From contig JBEKLF010000013.1 in NCBI GenBank assembly GCA_050010335.1, positions 5,656 through 69,655 on the forward strand: 64,000 nucleotides of DNA, given 5' to 3'. Each line of letters begins with the position of its first letter. Position 1 is the first letter of the stretch. The position numbers were made by a program, and so were the translations under genes. Below are positions 26,872-36,837 of this stretch, piece by piece. The notes beneath the pieces were generated by a model. The model searched no databases, was not told where the DNA came from, and worked only from the letters and a program-made list of their open reading frames with translations. The DNA comes from Bog-366 sp050010335. Its GTDB lineage: Bacteria > Acidobacteriota > Terriglobia > UBA7540.

Positions 26872-28062
26872 TCAAGCCACGCCCTCAAGGATCTGCCGGA
26901 AGAGCTGGAGTTCTCTGTCGCGCTCAAAGTCTCCCGCGGCCTGGAGCGCCCTTTTACCCATCCCTGCCAAGCGCTCGCGATCTTGCGCCAGATCCCGAAC
27001 GGCGGCGGCAAGCGCGGCGGGATCGTCGGGGTCGACAACAACTCCGCAGCCCGCGCGCCGCACCACCCGCGCCGCGTCGCTTCCCTCGGGGGCCAAGGCC
27101 AACACCGGGCGCCCTGCCGCCAGAATTGAATAAAGCTTGCTGGGGACCACGACTCCTTCCAGGCCGCGCTTGATCGTCACCAGATGTAAATCGCCCGCGG
27201 CCAGAACGTAGGGCACTTGCTCAGGCGGACGGAAGGGCTGGAACTTGATATTGTTGACGCCTCGGGCGGCGGCTTCAACACTGGAGCGCTGAGCTCCCTC
27301 GCCCACGAAGACAAAACCCGCGTCCTCGTGGTCCAGCATCCCGGCCGCTTTGATGACCGTTTCCCAAGCGCCATAGAAGCCCAGGTTCCCGGCATGAAGC
27401 ACTACAAAAGGAAAACCGCTGCGAATCTCCTGGGTCACCGGATGGTCCTCGGCCGCAAGCGTCTGGGGGGCGCGGGCCCCATCCCGAACCACGACCACGC
27501 GCGCGGGGTCTATGCCTTTGGCGATGATGCGCTCGCGAGTGTCTTCTCCCAGAACGATTACCCGGCTTGCCCGCCCGAGCGCCCATCGGTGCATGCGCTC
27601 CCAGAGCCTCACCCACCAGGCAGGGCGAACGATGCTGCCGAGCAGCGCCATTTCCGGGTAAAGGTCGCGGATGTTGTAAACGAACGGCTTCCTTTTGAGC
27701 CAGGCCACGAATGCGCCCACAATGCCTTCGAAGGGTGGATCGGTCATCGCCATGACCAGGTCCGTCCGTACGGCGAGGGCACGCGGAATGGAAAGGGCTA
27801 CATAGGAAAGGTAATTCCAAACGCGCTGCCGCATCCGGAAGCGCGGGAACGTGGTCGAGCCTACGCGCTCCACCGTCGCGGGGCCACGCCGGTCACGCCG
27901 GAAGATGTAAAAGGGGTGCCGTTCGGAGGGATCGTAGGAAGGCCGGCCGCACAGCACGGTTACCGCGTGGTGTTCGGCCAGCGCGTCCACCACGGCCGCC
28001 GCCATGTTGGCGGTCGCCGCGGTGTCCGGGGGGAAATACTCGTTCAGGAGGAGAATGCGCAC
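26872..28062 (-). CDS. Glycosyltransferase family 4 (1)
   Basis: 396 residues, GT-B fold. N-terminus MRILLLNEYFPPDTAATANM, acceptor-side domain to about residue 190, then VVLHAGNLGFYGAWETVIKA and the nucleotide-sugar site GLEGVVVPSKLYSILAAGRP. The general layout resembles WbuB-type enzymes that extend an undecaprenyl-linked sugar, which fits its place next to the initiating transferase. Short gaps on both sides. Confidence 0.85.
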   Translation of the reverse strand: MRILLLNEYFPPDTAATANMAAAVVDALAEHHAVTVLCGRPSYDPSERHPFYIFRRDRRGPATVERVGSTTFPRFRMRQRVWNYLSYVALSIPRALAVRTDLVMAMTDPPFEGIVGAFVAWLKRKPFVYNIRDLYPEMALLGSIVRPAWWVRLWERMHRWALGRASRVIVLGEDTRERIIAKGIDPARVVVVRDGARAPQTLAAEDHPVTQEIRSGFPFVVLHAGNLGFYGAWETVIKAAGMLDHEDAGFVFVGEGAQRSSVEAAARGVNNIKFQPFRPPEQVPYVLAAGDLHLVTIKRGLEGVVVPSKLYSILAAGRPVLALAPEGSDAARVVRRAGCGVVVDPDDPAALAAAVRDLAQDRERLAGMGKRALQAAGDFERDRELQLFRQILEGVA

Positions 28063-28125
28063 AAGGTGATCAGGCTTCTGGTCTCCGCAGCCCTCTCTAC
28101 CTTGTGGACCGCGAGCAACAGAGGA

Positions 28126-29919
28126 TCAAGCCTCCGAGGTCTTTCCTGCGGCCATGCGCTCTTCTGAGGGAGGGGCGAGCGGCGGCTTTTCGATCAGATA
28201 ATTGCCCAGCACCAACACATCCATGCGGGTTCGAAGGAAACAGTCAATAGCTTCTTTGGGTGTCAGGACAATCGGCTCGTTCTCGTTAAAGGAAGTATTG
28301 AGCAGCACCGGCACACCGGTCAGCTTCTCGAATGCCTTGATTAACGCCCAGTAGCGCGGATTGGTCTCGCGGCTCACGGTCTGAAGGCGGCCGGTTCCAT
28401 CCACGTGCGTCGGGGCGGGAATGGCCGAGCGCTTTTCCGGGCGTACCGTGTAGGCCAGGTTCATAAACGGGGAGGGGTGGGAGCGCTCGAAGTATTGTCC
28501 GGTAGCTTCTTCCAGAATCGAAGGAGCGAAAGGTCGAAAGACTTCCCGGTGCTTGATTCTCTGATTGAGGATATCTTTCATTTCCGCGCGGCGAGGGTCA
28601 ACGAGGATGCTCCGGTTCCCGAGCGCGCGCGGACCCCACTCCTGCCTGCCTTGATACCACCCCACGATCTTACCGTCGGCGAGGTGCTGCGCGGTCAGGC
28701 GCATCAACTCGTCGTCGGGAAGCTTTTGGACGGGAGAGCCCAAACTGTGAACCTGACTGTTTTCCAGGGCCAGGGCGATGGCTTCCGGCGTGAACCGCGG
28801 CCCCCAATACGCATGGTCCATGATGAAGGTCCGGGGCTGGCCGAGAATTTGATGATAGACATAGTAGGCGGCCCCCACCGACAGTCCGGCATCACCGGCG
28901 GCGGGTTGAACGTAAACGTGTGAAAACGGGGTGTTGTCAAAGATCTTGCCATTGGCAACGCAGTTGAAGGCCACGCCGCCGGCCAAACAAACCTGGCTTT
29001 GGGGAGTGGTTTTGTGCAGTTGGTTCAGCAGTCGAAAGTAGGCTTCTTCCAGCACCACTTGCATCGAAGCGGCAATGTCCTGGTGTTTCTTCCCCACGGG
29101 CTCGTCCGCCGGCCGGGTTTTTCCCAGACGTTCTTCGAGGTAGGGGGAGAAAAGCTGGCCTAGAACGGGAGTCTTGCCGTTTTCCTGCCAGGTCATTTCC
29201 GGCCCCGTCCGGTGGTGGCAAAAGTATTCGAGGCCGAGCGCAAACCCTTTGCTGTTGTGGGCCTTAACCACGCGGCGGAGCTCCGCAACGTGGGCGGGCT
29301 CACCGTAGGCGGCCAGTCCCATCACCTTGTATTCGTCGCCGAACTTCCAGAAACCCAGGTACTGGCTGAGCGCCGTGTAATAGAGTCCCAGGGAATGGGG
29401 AAACGCCACGGCTCCGTGGACGTTGAGGCGGTTGCCTACTCCCGTTGCCCACATCGTGCTGGCGAAATCGCCGAGTCCGTCGGTAGAGAGCACGGCGGCC
29501 CGCTCGAAGGGTGAGACGAAGAAGGCACTGGCCAGGTGCGCCACGTGGTGTTCAATGCGATGGTGCTGGGCGCGAATAGCCTGCGGATCGATGTCGCACG
29601 CCTCGGCGAGGTCTTCTTGAATTCCCCGGAAGTGCTTCAAGGCCTTGTAACGGTCGAGAGTAAAGCGGGGCATGCGGACGGCGTAGAAAAGCTTGGTCGC
29701 AATCCGTGCCCAGGGGTTGCGCGGAACCGCGACATGGTCGATATCCTTGATGGTCAACCCGGCTTCGGCAAGGCAGTGTCGGACGGCGTTCGCCGGGAAC
29801 CCCGCCGCGTATTTAACGCGATTGAAGCGTTCTTCCTCGACTGCCGTTATGAGCCGACCGTCCGAGACAAGCGCCGCCGACGCGTTGGCGTGATATGCGT
29901 TAATGCCCAGGATATTCAT
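28126..29919 (-). CDS. Carbamoyltransferase (NodU/CmcH family)
   Basis: A 597-residue enzyme that transfers a carbamoyl group from carbamoyl phosphate to a hydroxyl of a sugar or similar acceptor. The N-terminal YrdC/Kae1-like ATPase half begins MNILGINAYHANASAALV with EEERFNRVKYAAGFP, and continues with HHVAHLASAF and LSTDGLGDFAS. The C-terminal half has QEWGPRALGNRSILVDPR, FRPFAPSILEE and PVLLNTSFNENEPIV, all diagnostic. Full family length. Within this locus it probably decorates a glycan residue. Confidence 0.92.
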   Translation of the reverse strand: MNILGINAYHANASAALVSDGRLITAVEEERFNRVKYAAGFPANAVRHCLAEAGLTIKDIDHVAVPRNPWARIATKLFYAVRMPRFTLDRYKALKHFRGIQEDLAEACDIDPQAIRAQHHRIEHHVAHLASAFFVSPFERAAVLSTDGLGDFASTMWATGVGNRLNVHGAVAFPHSLGLYYTALSQYLGFWKFGDEYKVMGLAAYGEPAHVAELRRVVKAHNSKGFALGLEYFCHHRTGPEMTWQENGKTPVLGQLFSPYLEERLGKTRPADEPVGKKHQDIAASMQVVLEEAYFRLLNQLHKTTPQSQVCLAGGVAFNCVANGKIFDNTPFSHVYVQPAAGDAGLSVGAAYYVYHQILGQPRTFIMDHAYWGPRFTPEAIALALENSQVHSLGSPVQKLPDDELMRLTAQHLADGKIVGWYQGRQEWGPRALGNRSILVDPRRAEMKDILNQRIKHREVFRPFAPSILEEATGQYFERSHPSPFMNLAYTVRPEKRSAIPAPTHVDGTGRLQTVSRETNPRYWALIKAFEKLTGVPVLLNTSFNENEPIVLTPKEAIDCFLRTRMDVLVLGNYLIEKPPLAPPSEERMAAGKTSEA

Positions 29920-29967
29920 AGGTTTATGGAGTGAAACTTGGCCCGCCCTCGGGCGGGAATCCGCGAA

Positions 29968-31890
29968 TCAGCTTACCAGGTGGCGGTCCACCCACCGATT
30001 CAAGACAAACAGGCTCCAGACGCGCGACCAACTGGTTTGCCCTTTCAAGAAATCCTTCCAAATCTTCCCGACATTATGCCCGTTAAGGCATTGCTTCAGC
30101 GGAGGCGAGATGTTCTGGAGCTCTGTGCCCACCTGTTTTCCGAGGGAACTCCGGAGCCAATGTTCCCAGGGAAGAGTAAAGGTCCGTTTAGGCTGAGAGA
30201 TGACTTCCGTGGGCAACAGGTCGGCCAGGGCGTCAACGAGAAGCGCCTTGGGTCGGCCGTCAGGGCGCTTGATCGATTCCGGCAACCGGGCCACGAACTC
30301 GACGAGGGCATGATCAAGGAAGGGCACACGCACCTCGAGGGAGTTGGCCATACTCATGGAATCCGTATCGCGGAGCAGGGTATCAACCATGTAGGACCGG
30401 GATTCCAGACATGACACGGCGGTGAAATCATCAAGCTGTTTCGATCCTTGCGCGGTTTGCTCGAGCCAATCCCTCCAGGGTTCCCGCGAGCCTATACCAT
30501 TGCCATTCAGCAACCCCAACACCTGGGTCGGGGTGAAGAGGAGCCGGGTGTAGAAATACGGGTGGGGCAGGAAATTTGGGTCTCGCCATAAGGCGGCCAT
30601 CTTACGGTGAGAATCCTTCTTCTGGAAATGCCCCACGATCCCTTCCGCGGCAGAGGCCAGCGCGGCGCGAAAGCTTCCAGGCACGGTCTGTGCCAACGAG
30701 GCCACGGACTGCGCTTCTGGAGTCGAGCGGAAGGTGCTGTACCCTCCAAAAATCTCGTCCCCGCCCAGACCGGAAAGCGCCACCTTCAGGCCCGCTTGCC
30801 GTGCCGCCCAGGAAACAAAGTAGGTGTTAATGCCGTCCATGCTGGGCTGATCGAGCGCGCCCACCGCCTCGCTCAGCCGCGTTAACATGTCGTCGCCACT
30901 CAGGGTGAGTTCCTGGTGATTCGTCCCGAATCGCTGCGCGGTGCGGCGGGCCAATCTCGCCTCGCTGTAATCCTGCTCCGGGAAGACCACCGTGACCGTG
31001 TTCAGACACGCTTTCTTCTGGGTGGCAAGGGCGACCAGAGCGGTGGAATCAATGCCGCTGCTCAAGAAAACTCCCACCGGCACATCGGCTATCAAATGGG
31101 ACGCGACAGCTTCTTCCAGGAGCGATCGCAAGAATGCGGTCGCCGAGCCTCGTTCCTGTTTCTTGGTTTCGAGCGCTGGAGACGCCGATGCCGCAAAATC
31201 CCAATAAGGTTCGGGGTGTACGCACGCGTGCTGCCCGGCGGCTGAAAGGGTAACCCGGTGCCCAGGGGGCAAAGAATAAACGCCCTCGACCAAAGTCATG
31301 GGCTCCACCACCGATCCGAACAGGAGGTAACTTCGCAACGCGGTCTGCGAAAGCTTCGGTTCGACTTGACCGGAAGCCAGAAGAGATCGGACTTCGGAGG
31401 CAAAGATCAAGTTGCCATCGACGAGCGCATAGTAGAGCGGCTTGATCCCAAGACGATCGCGCGCGAGAAGAACCCGGGGATTGCCACGACGGGTGGACTT
31501 TGACGTTTCCGCAAGAGCAAATGCGAACATCCCCTCGAAGTGGTCCACGCAATCCTCGCCCCATTCCTCATACGCGTAGACGATGACCTCCGTGTCGCTT
31601 TCTGTTTGGAAATGATAGCCGCGGGATTTCAGCCTGTTCCGAAGCTCTTGGAAGTTGTAAATCTCCCCGTTAAATACCACGACGACGGTTTTGTCCTGAT
31701 TGAACACGGGCTGGTGCCCGCCGCCGAGGTCGATGATGCTGAGACGGCGCATGCCCAGAGCTACCGACTCGTCGACAAAGATGCCCTCGTCGTCGGGGCC
31801 GCGATGATGCATTTGCCCCAGCATCTGCCGCACGACGTTTTGCGTCGGCTCAGGATCTGTGCTGCCTATGACTCCGCAGATTCCGCACAT
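29968..31890 (-). CDS. asnB: Asparagine synthase (glutamine-hydrolysing)
   Basis: 640 residues. Cys2 of MCGICGVIGS is the glutaminase nucleophile, followed by MHHRGPDDEG, RLSIIDLGGGHQPV and VVFNGEIYNF. The synthetase domain has the PP-loop VFLSSGIDSTALVALA, then LGGDEIFGGYSTF and the late DTLLRDTDSMSMANSLEVRV. Such proteins in glycan loci often act as amidotransferases on sugars or exported polymers rather than making free asparagine. This is also the architecture of lasso-peptide cyclases, but no lasso leader or protease is adjacent. Separated from the carbamoyltransferase by about 50 bp, likely one transcript. Confidence 0.9.
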   Translation of the reverse strand: MCGICGVIGSTDPEPTQNVVRQMLGQMHHRGPDDEGIFVDESVALGMRRLSIIDLGGGHQPVFNQDKTVVVVFNGEIYNFQELRNRLKSRGYHFQTESDTEVIVYAYEEWGEDCVDHFEGMFAFALAETSKSTRRGNPRVLLARDRLGIKPLYYALVDGNLIFASEVRSLLASGQVEPKLSQTALRSYLLFGSVVEPMTLVEGVYSLPPGHRVTLSAAGQHACVHPEPYWDFAASASPALETKKQERGSATAFLRSLLEEAVASHLIADVPVGVFLSSGIDSTALVALATQKKACLNTVTVVFPEQDYSEARLARRTAQRFGTNHQELTLSGDDMLTRLSEAVGALDQPSMDGINTYFVSWAARQAGLKVALSGLGGDEIFGGYSTFRSTPEAQSVASLAQTVPGSFRAALASAAEGIVGHFQKKDSHRKMAALWRDPNFLPHPYFYTRLLFTPTQVLGLLNGNGIGSREPWRDWLEQTAQGSKQLDDFTAVSCLESRSYMVDTLLRDTDSMSMANSLEVRVPFLDHALVEFVARLPESIKRPDGRPKALLVDALADLLPTEVISQPKRTFTLPWEHWLRSSLGKQVGTELQNISPPLKQCLNGHNVGKIWKDFLKGQTSWSRVWSLFVLNRWVDRHLVS

Positions 31891-31933
31891 GGGTTGTTAT
31901 CCCGATTGATTCAGGAGGGCACAGCCTCATTCG

Positions 31934-33193
31934 TTACTGAGGAGATGCCATCGCCTTGGTGCCTTGCCGGTTGCGACCGGATCCGTTCGCCATTAGATTA
32001 GCCAGAATCCCCAGCAAGAGCAGAGGTATGGAGATAAAAATCAGCCAAAGCGAGGGGTTTTCCGGAAGATAGGCCCAGTTGATGACTTCCTCCCATCCCG
32101 GGGCGAATCGGTCGAGCACTCTCCGTAGAGCCCGGCCCAGGACGGGAATTCGTTCCAGATGAATGTGGATGGTTTGCTCAAAAGTGTAGTTGGGATCGTA
32201 GCCGGGCATTCTGCTGATGGCATCTCGGAACACTTCGGGGTCGCGCAGTTCTTCCTTGGTCAAGCCATGTCCCTGTTTGTCCTTGAATACGAGTCCTTGC
32301 TGAGGATTTACTACGATCCACCGGTCACCCCACTGGACCTCTGCGACCACGTGCATTACCTTGTCGAATTCGTCGAGCAGCAACAGGCGCCGGACCTTTA
32401 GTTCGGCGGCACTCGCCAGATTCATGAAGGCATTACTTGACGTTCCGCAAACATTCAGCAAACGCGCGTTCTGAACGATGTTCACAGGATCACGGTCGTA
32501 CATCAGTCCGGTGGGCTCCGTCATGTGAGGATTGATTCGCCGGGGTTCATGGTGAAACCACTCCACCAAGGCTTCCGTCTTCTCTTCTGGCGAGCCGGAA
32601 AGGGGAATAATGGCGTCGGCAAATCCCTTCAAGTACCTTTTTGTGGAATAGTTCCAGCCCAGCCCGTAGACCAGTATGAGGAACGCGCCTATCACCACGG
32701 CGCCACTGGCAGATTTCAGCCAGGCAACCCGTCGGTGTTGGCTTGCCGCTATGCTCTTTCCGGGGACCCCGGTAATCGCAGGCTCCTCCTCCGGGGTGTC
32801 CATACCCTGGGCAGGATAGAAAGCCACGGAATGTGCAATCACAAATGCGGTGATGACGAATGTGAGTACCGCAATTGCCTCCAGCGAATTGGGGATGGAG
32901 AATGAGTAGGGGGGTGGAGTAAAGAAGAATGCCAGGGCAAAGGCAGCAACGGTGGAAACGATCGCTGCGGACCAGAAATCGCCTCGCAGCGATTGGATAA
33001 CTACACACAGCAGGAAAAGAAATCCCGCGGTCGTCGTACTGAACTCGGCTTTGAGTCCTATCACGATGACCACACTGAGGAGCAGTACTCCCCAGACACT
33101 CCCCCTGGCTGCGCCTGCGAACATACGAAATCCAGTGTTCACTAGCTTTCCGGTTTTGAAAATGCGACTCAACACTTCACCCGAACCTTGCAC
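31934..33193 (-). CDS. Membrane protein with transglutaminase-like domain
   Basis: 419 residues. The N-terminal 120 residues form four hydrophobic segments (FTPPPYSFSIPNSLEAIAVL resembles the DUF4118/KdpD sensor membrane domain). Another helix (GAFLILVYGLGWNY) leads into a transglutaminase-like fold: Cys in LNVCGTSSNAF, His in KVMHVVAEVQWGDRWIVVNP, and an Asn/Asp position after it. A final C-terminal helix (LWLIFISIPLLLLGILANLM) anchors it. The catalytic triad positions look plausible. It may hydrolyse or crosslink peptides at the membrane; no substrate is evident. The GTG at 33193 is the only upstream start and lacks a clear ribosome site. Confidence 0.72.
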   Translation of the reverse strand: MQGSGEVLSRIFKTGKLVNTGFRMFAGAARGSVWGVLLLSVVIVIGLKAEFSTTTAGFLFLLCVVIQSLRGDFWSAAIVSTVAAFALAFFFTPPPYSFSIPNSLEAIAVLTFVITAFVIAHSVAFYPAQGMDTPEEEPAITGVPGKSIAASQHRRVAWLKSASGAVVIGAFLILVYGLGWNYSTKRYLKGFADAIIPLSGSPEEKTEALVEWFHHEPRRINPHMTEPTGLMYDRDPVNIVQNARLLNVCGTSSNAFMNLASAAELKVRRLLLLDEFDKVMHVVAEVQWGDRWIVVNPQQGLVFKDKQGHGLTKEELRDPEVFRDAISRMPGYDPNYTFEQTIHIHLERIPVLGRALRRVLDRFAPGWEEVINWAYLPENPSLWLIFISIPLLLLGILANLMANGSGRNRQGTKAMASPQ

Positions 33194-33315
33194 GGGAGTG
33201 GTCTGTTGCTTCTTCGTTTGAAACTTGCATCCCTATTATTAGCCTGTCCCATGAGATTTCGTCAGCGACTTGCGAAAGAGATAAGGTCTTTGGAGGTCAG
33301 GCGTTTTCAATCGGG

Positions 33316-34563
33316 TTACCAGATCCGGTGCGCGGTTTTCCCTTTTGCTTGCTGATCAGAAACGAGTGGGCGGCGTTGTGAGAAGTCGTCCACGGTCTGT
33401 TCATAGGAATCTTGCACTCCTCTAACCAACCCCTCCCAGGAAATCTCCTCCGCCACTTGCGGGCATCCGGCTCTTAAGCGCTGGTAAAGCGCCGGGTTAT
33501 TCAGCAACTCCTTAAGAGTCCGGGCGATCGCTTGCGAATCATATGAAGTCACTAACCCTGCGCGCTGATCGACAAGTGGGGCGATTCCACAGCGATCGGA
33601 AACGACTACGGGAGTGCCGCAGGCGATAGCTTCCGCCGCCGTGTTGCCAAAGTTCTCGTAGCGAGACGGAAGCGCAAACACTGTCGCATCCACGTATGCT
33701 TCTTTCTGCGAATCCTCATACAATGGCCCCGGGAACAGAACTTGTTGGCTGATTCCCAGCGTTCGGGCTTTCTCACGCAAAAAGGCCACGTACCCGCTTT
33801 CACCCTCAGGCCCGGCGATGACGAGCTTGATCGTGTCGATGCCGATTTGTGGCAACGCTTCAATGAGAAGATCGGCGCCCTTTCGCGGAATCAGCCGCCC
33901 GAGGAAAAGAATCATGCGGTCGTCCCTGGAAATTCCCGCGCTCTTCCGAAAGGCGCCGACGGGAGGAAGGTTTTTGAATTCCTTCAGATCGATACCGTTA
34001 AATCGAAGAAGCACTTTCCCGGCAGGAACTCCTGCAATCCGCAAATCCTCCCTTTCCAGTTCCGAGGTTGCGATCCATATGCTTGCCTCGGCCAAATACT
34101 TTCTTGCCAACCTCCTCCAGATCCATTTGAGTAGGAATCCCCTGTCGATTGACCGCGTCATTCCGAGCGGCTCAACATAGTACGGCACCTTGAACTTCCG
34201 GCAATAGCGCCCCACTGCGGGGCCCAAGGTGTCGTAAAGGCCATAGATGTGGACTAAGTCAAACTCCTTGATGCGCCGTTGGCAGAACCTCAGTACGCCT
34301 GGGTTAACGGTCAAATTTCGGTAGTGGAAGGGGGTTCTGAAATAAATCACCTCCACTCCATCCAGATCCGTCCGCCAGCCCTCCGAATCGGCAACCACGT
34401 GCGCGGCGGCGATCTCTTTCGGCCCGAAACCAAGGTCTGCGGTTAAAACCACCACTTCATTTCCCTGCTCTCTCAGTGCACGGGCAATCGAGCGAACCTT
34501 GACGACGGGCCCACCCCGTTCGTTGAAGGGAAAGTATGCCTGGGTCACTTTCAGGATGCGCAT
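33316..34563 (-). CDS. Glycosyltransferase family 4 (2)
   Basis: 415 residues, GT-B. N-terminus MRILKVTQAYFPFNERGGPV, central LVHIYGLYDTLGP, then ILFLGRLIPRKGADLLIEAL and the EX7E region NFGNTAAEAIACGTPVVVSD. Retaining GT4 enzymes transfer a sugar from a nucleotide donor. Its stop lies close to the downstream spacer and its start is 8 bp from the next GT4 gene, so these two genes are probably co-transcribed. Confidence 0.87.
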   Translation of the reverse strand: MRILKVTQAYFPFNERGGPVVKVRSIARALREQGNEVVVLTADLGFGPKEIAAAHVVADSEGWRTDLDGVEVIYFRTPFHYRNLTVNPGVLRFCQRRIKEFDLVHIYGLYDTLGPAVGRYCRKFKVPYYVEPLGMTRSIDRGFLLKWIWRRLARKYLAEASIWIATSELEREDLRIAGVPAGKVLLRFNGIDLKEFKNLPPVGAFRKSAGISRDDRMILFLGRLIPRKGADLLIEALPQIGIDTIKLVIAGPEGESGYVAFLREKARTLGISQQVLFPGPLYEDSQKEAYVDATVFALPSRYENFGNTAAEAIACGTPVVVSDRCGIAPLVDQRAGLVTSYDSQAIARTLKELLNNPALYQRLRAGCPQVAEEISWEGLVRGVQDSYEQTVDDFSQRRPLVSDQQAKGKTAHRIW

Positions 34564-34570
34564 CGGGGAT

Positions 34571-35698
34571 TCAGGCCCGGCTACCCGTTGTTGGGCAAGC
34601 CGCGACTATCTCTCGTAGTCGCTCGCGAAAGGAGTTGTAGGAATAGTGTTGCTTTAACCACTCGCTCCCGGCCTGGCCCATTTCGTGGGCTTTGTCGGGG
34701 TGGGTCAGTAGGTCCGTTAACGCCTCGGCGATTGCCCCAGAGTCCTCGGGATCCACGAGAAGACCGTGTTGTCCATGTCGAATTATGTCGGCAGGTGCAC
34801 CATAGTTAGGTGCGATAACGGGTTTGCCAAAGGTCATGGCTTCCAGATATACAATCCCAAACCCTTCGCCTTTGGGATTGACGTCGTCAATCACCGTGCG
34901 GGCCGGTAGGATGAAAACATCGCAGGCACGGTAACAGGCCGCGAGCAGGGCATCGTCGCGAACTTCCCCCAAGAACACTGCGTGACTTTGCAGGCGCAAG
35001 TCCTGAACCAGTTTCTCGAGTCGTGGACGGTCATCGCCGTCTCCCACAATCAAGTACTTTACGTTGGGCACGCGCTCGATCACTGAGGGTAGACTGCGGA
35101 GAACGACGTCATGCCCCTTATAACGCTCGGACGCGGCCAAGCGCGCCACCGTCAAGATGACGCGGCACCCCTTCAGCCCGAGGCCGTTCAGGGGACCCTC
35201 GGCAGAGCGAATGGTCAACCAGTCCTCCTGCGTGATACAGGGGGTCAGTGTCATAGAGCGTTGCCCGGCTACTCCATGGAGCTTTACAACTTGCTTGCCT
35301 GTGAAGTCACTCAGCGAGAGAATCTTCTCCGCTCGCTGGAGAGCTCTCTTCTTGATGATCGGCAACCTGCACCACACGTCAATGCCATAGGCGATGACCC
35401 AATACGGCCGCCCCACCGCCATGTGCACAAGCCACCCAATAGGAGCCAGTCCCACGTGGCAACAGACGATCAAATCCGGGCGCACACGGGCCGCCTCCCG
35501 AAGGGCTTGGCAGGTATACGAAAACTTCGCAGAGGCGCCAATGCGCGTTCGGTTGCCTCGCGTCTGAGCGTCGGGCAGCGTGACCTGGGTCACATTCCGA
35601 GCACCTAAGAGGTCTTTGAAGGCTTCGATAAGAGTCTTCGCATACCGCTGGACTCCTCCCACAGTTTCCGTGTTGGGAGTGAGAACCAAGACTCTCAT
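34571..35698 (-). CDS. Glycosyltransferase family 4 (3)
   Basis: 375 residues from ATG 35698, which begins the family N-terminus MRVLVLTPNTETVGGVQRYA; the open frame runs on to 35860 but that extension is not conserved-looking. Donor-site landmarks are VARLAASERYKGHDVVLRSL and EGFGIVYLEAMTFGKPVIAP. Ends 8 bp before the start of the 33316-34563 gene. Confidence 0.86.
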   Translation of the reverse strand: MRVLVLTPNTETVGGVQRYAKTLIEAFKDLLGARNVTQVTLPDAQTRGNRTRIGASAKFSYTCQALREAARVRPDLIVCCHVGLAPIGWLVHMAVGRPYWVIAYGIDVWCRLPIIKKRALQRAEKILSLSDFTGKQVVKLHGVAGQRSMTLTPCITQEDWLTIRSAEGPLNGLGLKGCRVILTVARLAASERYKGHDVVLRSLPSVIERVPNVKYLIVGDGDDRPRLEKLVQDLRLQSHAVFLGEVRDDALLAACYRACDVFILPARTVIDDVNPKGEGFGIVYLEAMTFGKPVIAPNYGAPADIIRHGQHGLLVDPEDSGAIAEALTDLLTHPDKAHEMGQAGSEWLKQHYSYNSFRERLREIVAACPTTGSRA

Positions 35699-36205
35699 CG
35701 CAACCGTGGAATCACGGAACGGTGAGCATTCCCGACCCACCGAGGATGAAGCACATTCGTTGTGAGGTGCTCGCACCTCGGCCGCTTCCTTCTGGCTGCG
35801 GGATCTCATCCCCTCCCGTACGCCCGCTCGTACGCCGCCAGGCTGCCAATCCTGTATCATCCTCTAAAGACCCTCTGTGACCCTTTTTGATGCGATCCCT
35901 AATTTCGGTATCTGGCCATTTGCGAGCGTCTCGTTTGACCGAATCACCTTCCTACCTACGACCTTAGTACTATGGCGCAGTACACATCGATACATTATAA
36001 ATTGGATTGTTTAATTATAGGTAGGTATTTTTAAGTTGACGTATGCTTACGGTATTGCTGAAAGGGTTCCACCCTCGGCGTTGGGGGAAGTCTCAGATTC
36101 ACCGTGGAATCTCTACCTCTTCTGCCCTGGCAGCTCCCTTTCACGATATCAAGAAAAAAGTCATTAAGAACTCAACGGGCCAAATGTGCCCAAAGGAGAA
36201 GTGAT
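35699..36205. other. Divergent spacer, AT-richer
   Basis: Lies between the minus-strand GT4 gene and the plus-strand GIY-YIG-like gene. Positions 35940-36060 are clearly richer in A and T than the surroundings and should hold promoters for one or both genes, but no convincing -35/-10 pair stood out. Confidence 0.4.
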
Positions 36206-36556
36206 ATGGCGTTTACAGAATTGAAAGGCCCATATCTTCTGACCGCCGAAAGGTTAAGAATAATGGGTCTCACAACAAGAGCATTACCCGGCGTCTATGC
36301 GCTAGGCCACACAGACGAGGAGGGAACATTCATCGTTGAAAGCGTCGGGCGTTCCGACGAGAACCTGAGAGAAAAACTTCAGGATCATGCCGGACGCTAC
36401 AAAAACTTTGCGTTTGAGTTTTGTCATTCGGCCAAGGATGCCTTCGAGAAGGAGTGCGATCTGTGCCACAACTTTATGGTCGAAATGGACTTCGTCCATC
36501 CCAACCGGCTCTTAGGATCGTACTGGAAATGCCCCCATTGCAATGTATCTGACTAG
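36206..36556 (+). CDS. GIY-YIG-like small protein
   Basis: 116 residues from ATG 36206, preceded by AAAGGAGAAGTGAT. The sequence LPGVYALG, then ESVGRSDENLREKLQDHAG and AKDAFEKECDLCHNF fits a short GIY-YIG nuclease-like domain (first Tyr in GVYALG, Arg in VGRSD, Glu in KECDL), although the second Tyr of the signature is replaced by Val. Four Cys (CDLC, CPHC) near the C-terminus could bind zinc. It is one of only two plus-strand genes in the long minus-strand locus and stands alone. It could be an accessory or transferred gene. Catalytic activity is unproven. Confidence 0.6.
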   Translation: MAFTELKGPYLLTAERLRIMGLTTRALPGVYALGHTDEEGTFIVESVGRSDENLREKLQDHAGRYKNFAFEFCHSAKDAFEKECDLCHNFMVEMDFVHPNRLLGSYWKCPHCNVSD

Positions 36557-36595
36557 TGTATATTCATGCGCCGCGGAAAGTGGTGCGGTTAGACG

Positions 36596-36650
36596 CTGTA
36601 GCGGCGAGTTTACCTCGCCAAATGGCGGCCTAAAGCCGCCTCTACATCAG
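36596..36650. repeat. Double-hairpin repeat, GGCGGCGTAA type
   Basis: GTAGCGGCGAGTTTACCTCG CC followed by GGCGGCCTAAAGCCGCC and CTCTAC. Two small adjacent stems, intergenic. Confidence 0.75.
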
Positions 36651-36837
36651 ACTGCACCACTCCCGGATAGTGGATGGCCTCGTATTTCGCGGGGGGCGAC
36701 CCCTGCCTGGATTGTTCAAATCATGATGTTGCAGAATAGGGTGACATTCATCTTCTGTGCCGGGCATGCTGGGCGCCGTAAGATCGGCGAGTGGGGAGTA
36801 CCGCCACAGCAAGCTGTCACCCCGTTTTGCACCCCCT

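Noticed and set aside
29968..31890. Lasso-peptide cyclase
   Set aside because: The domain layout would allow it, but there is no adjacent leader-protease, recognition protein or precursor, and the setting is a glycan locus.
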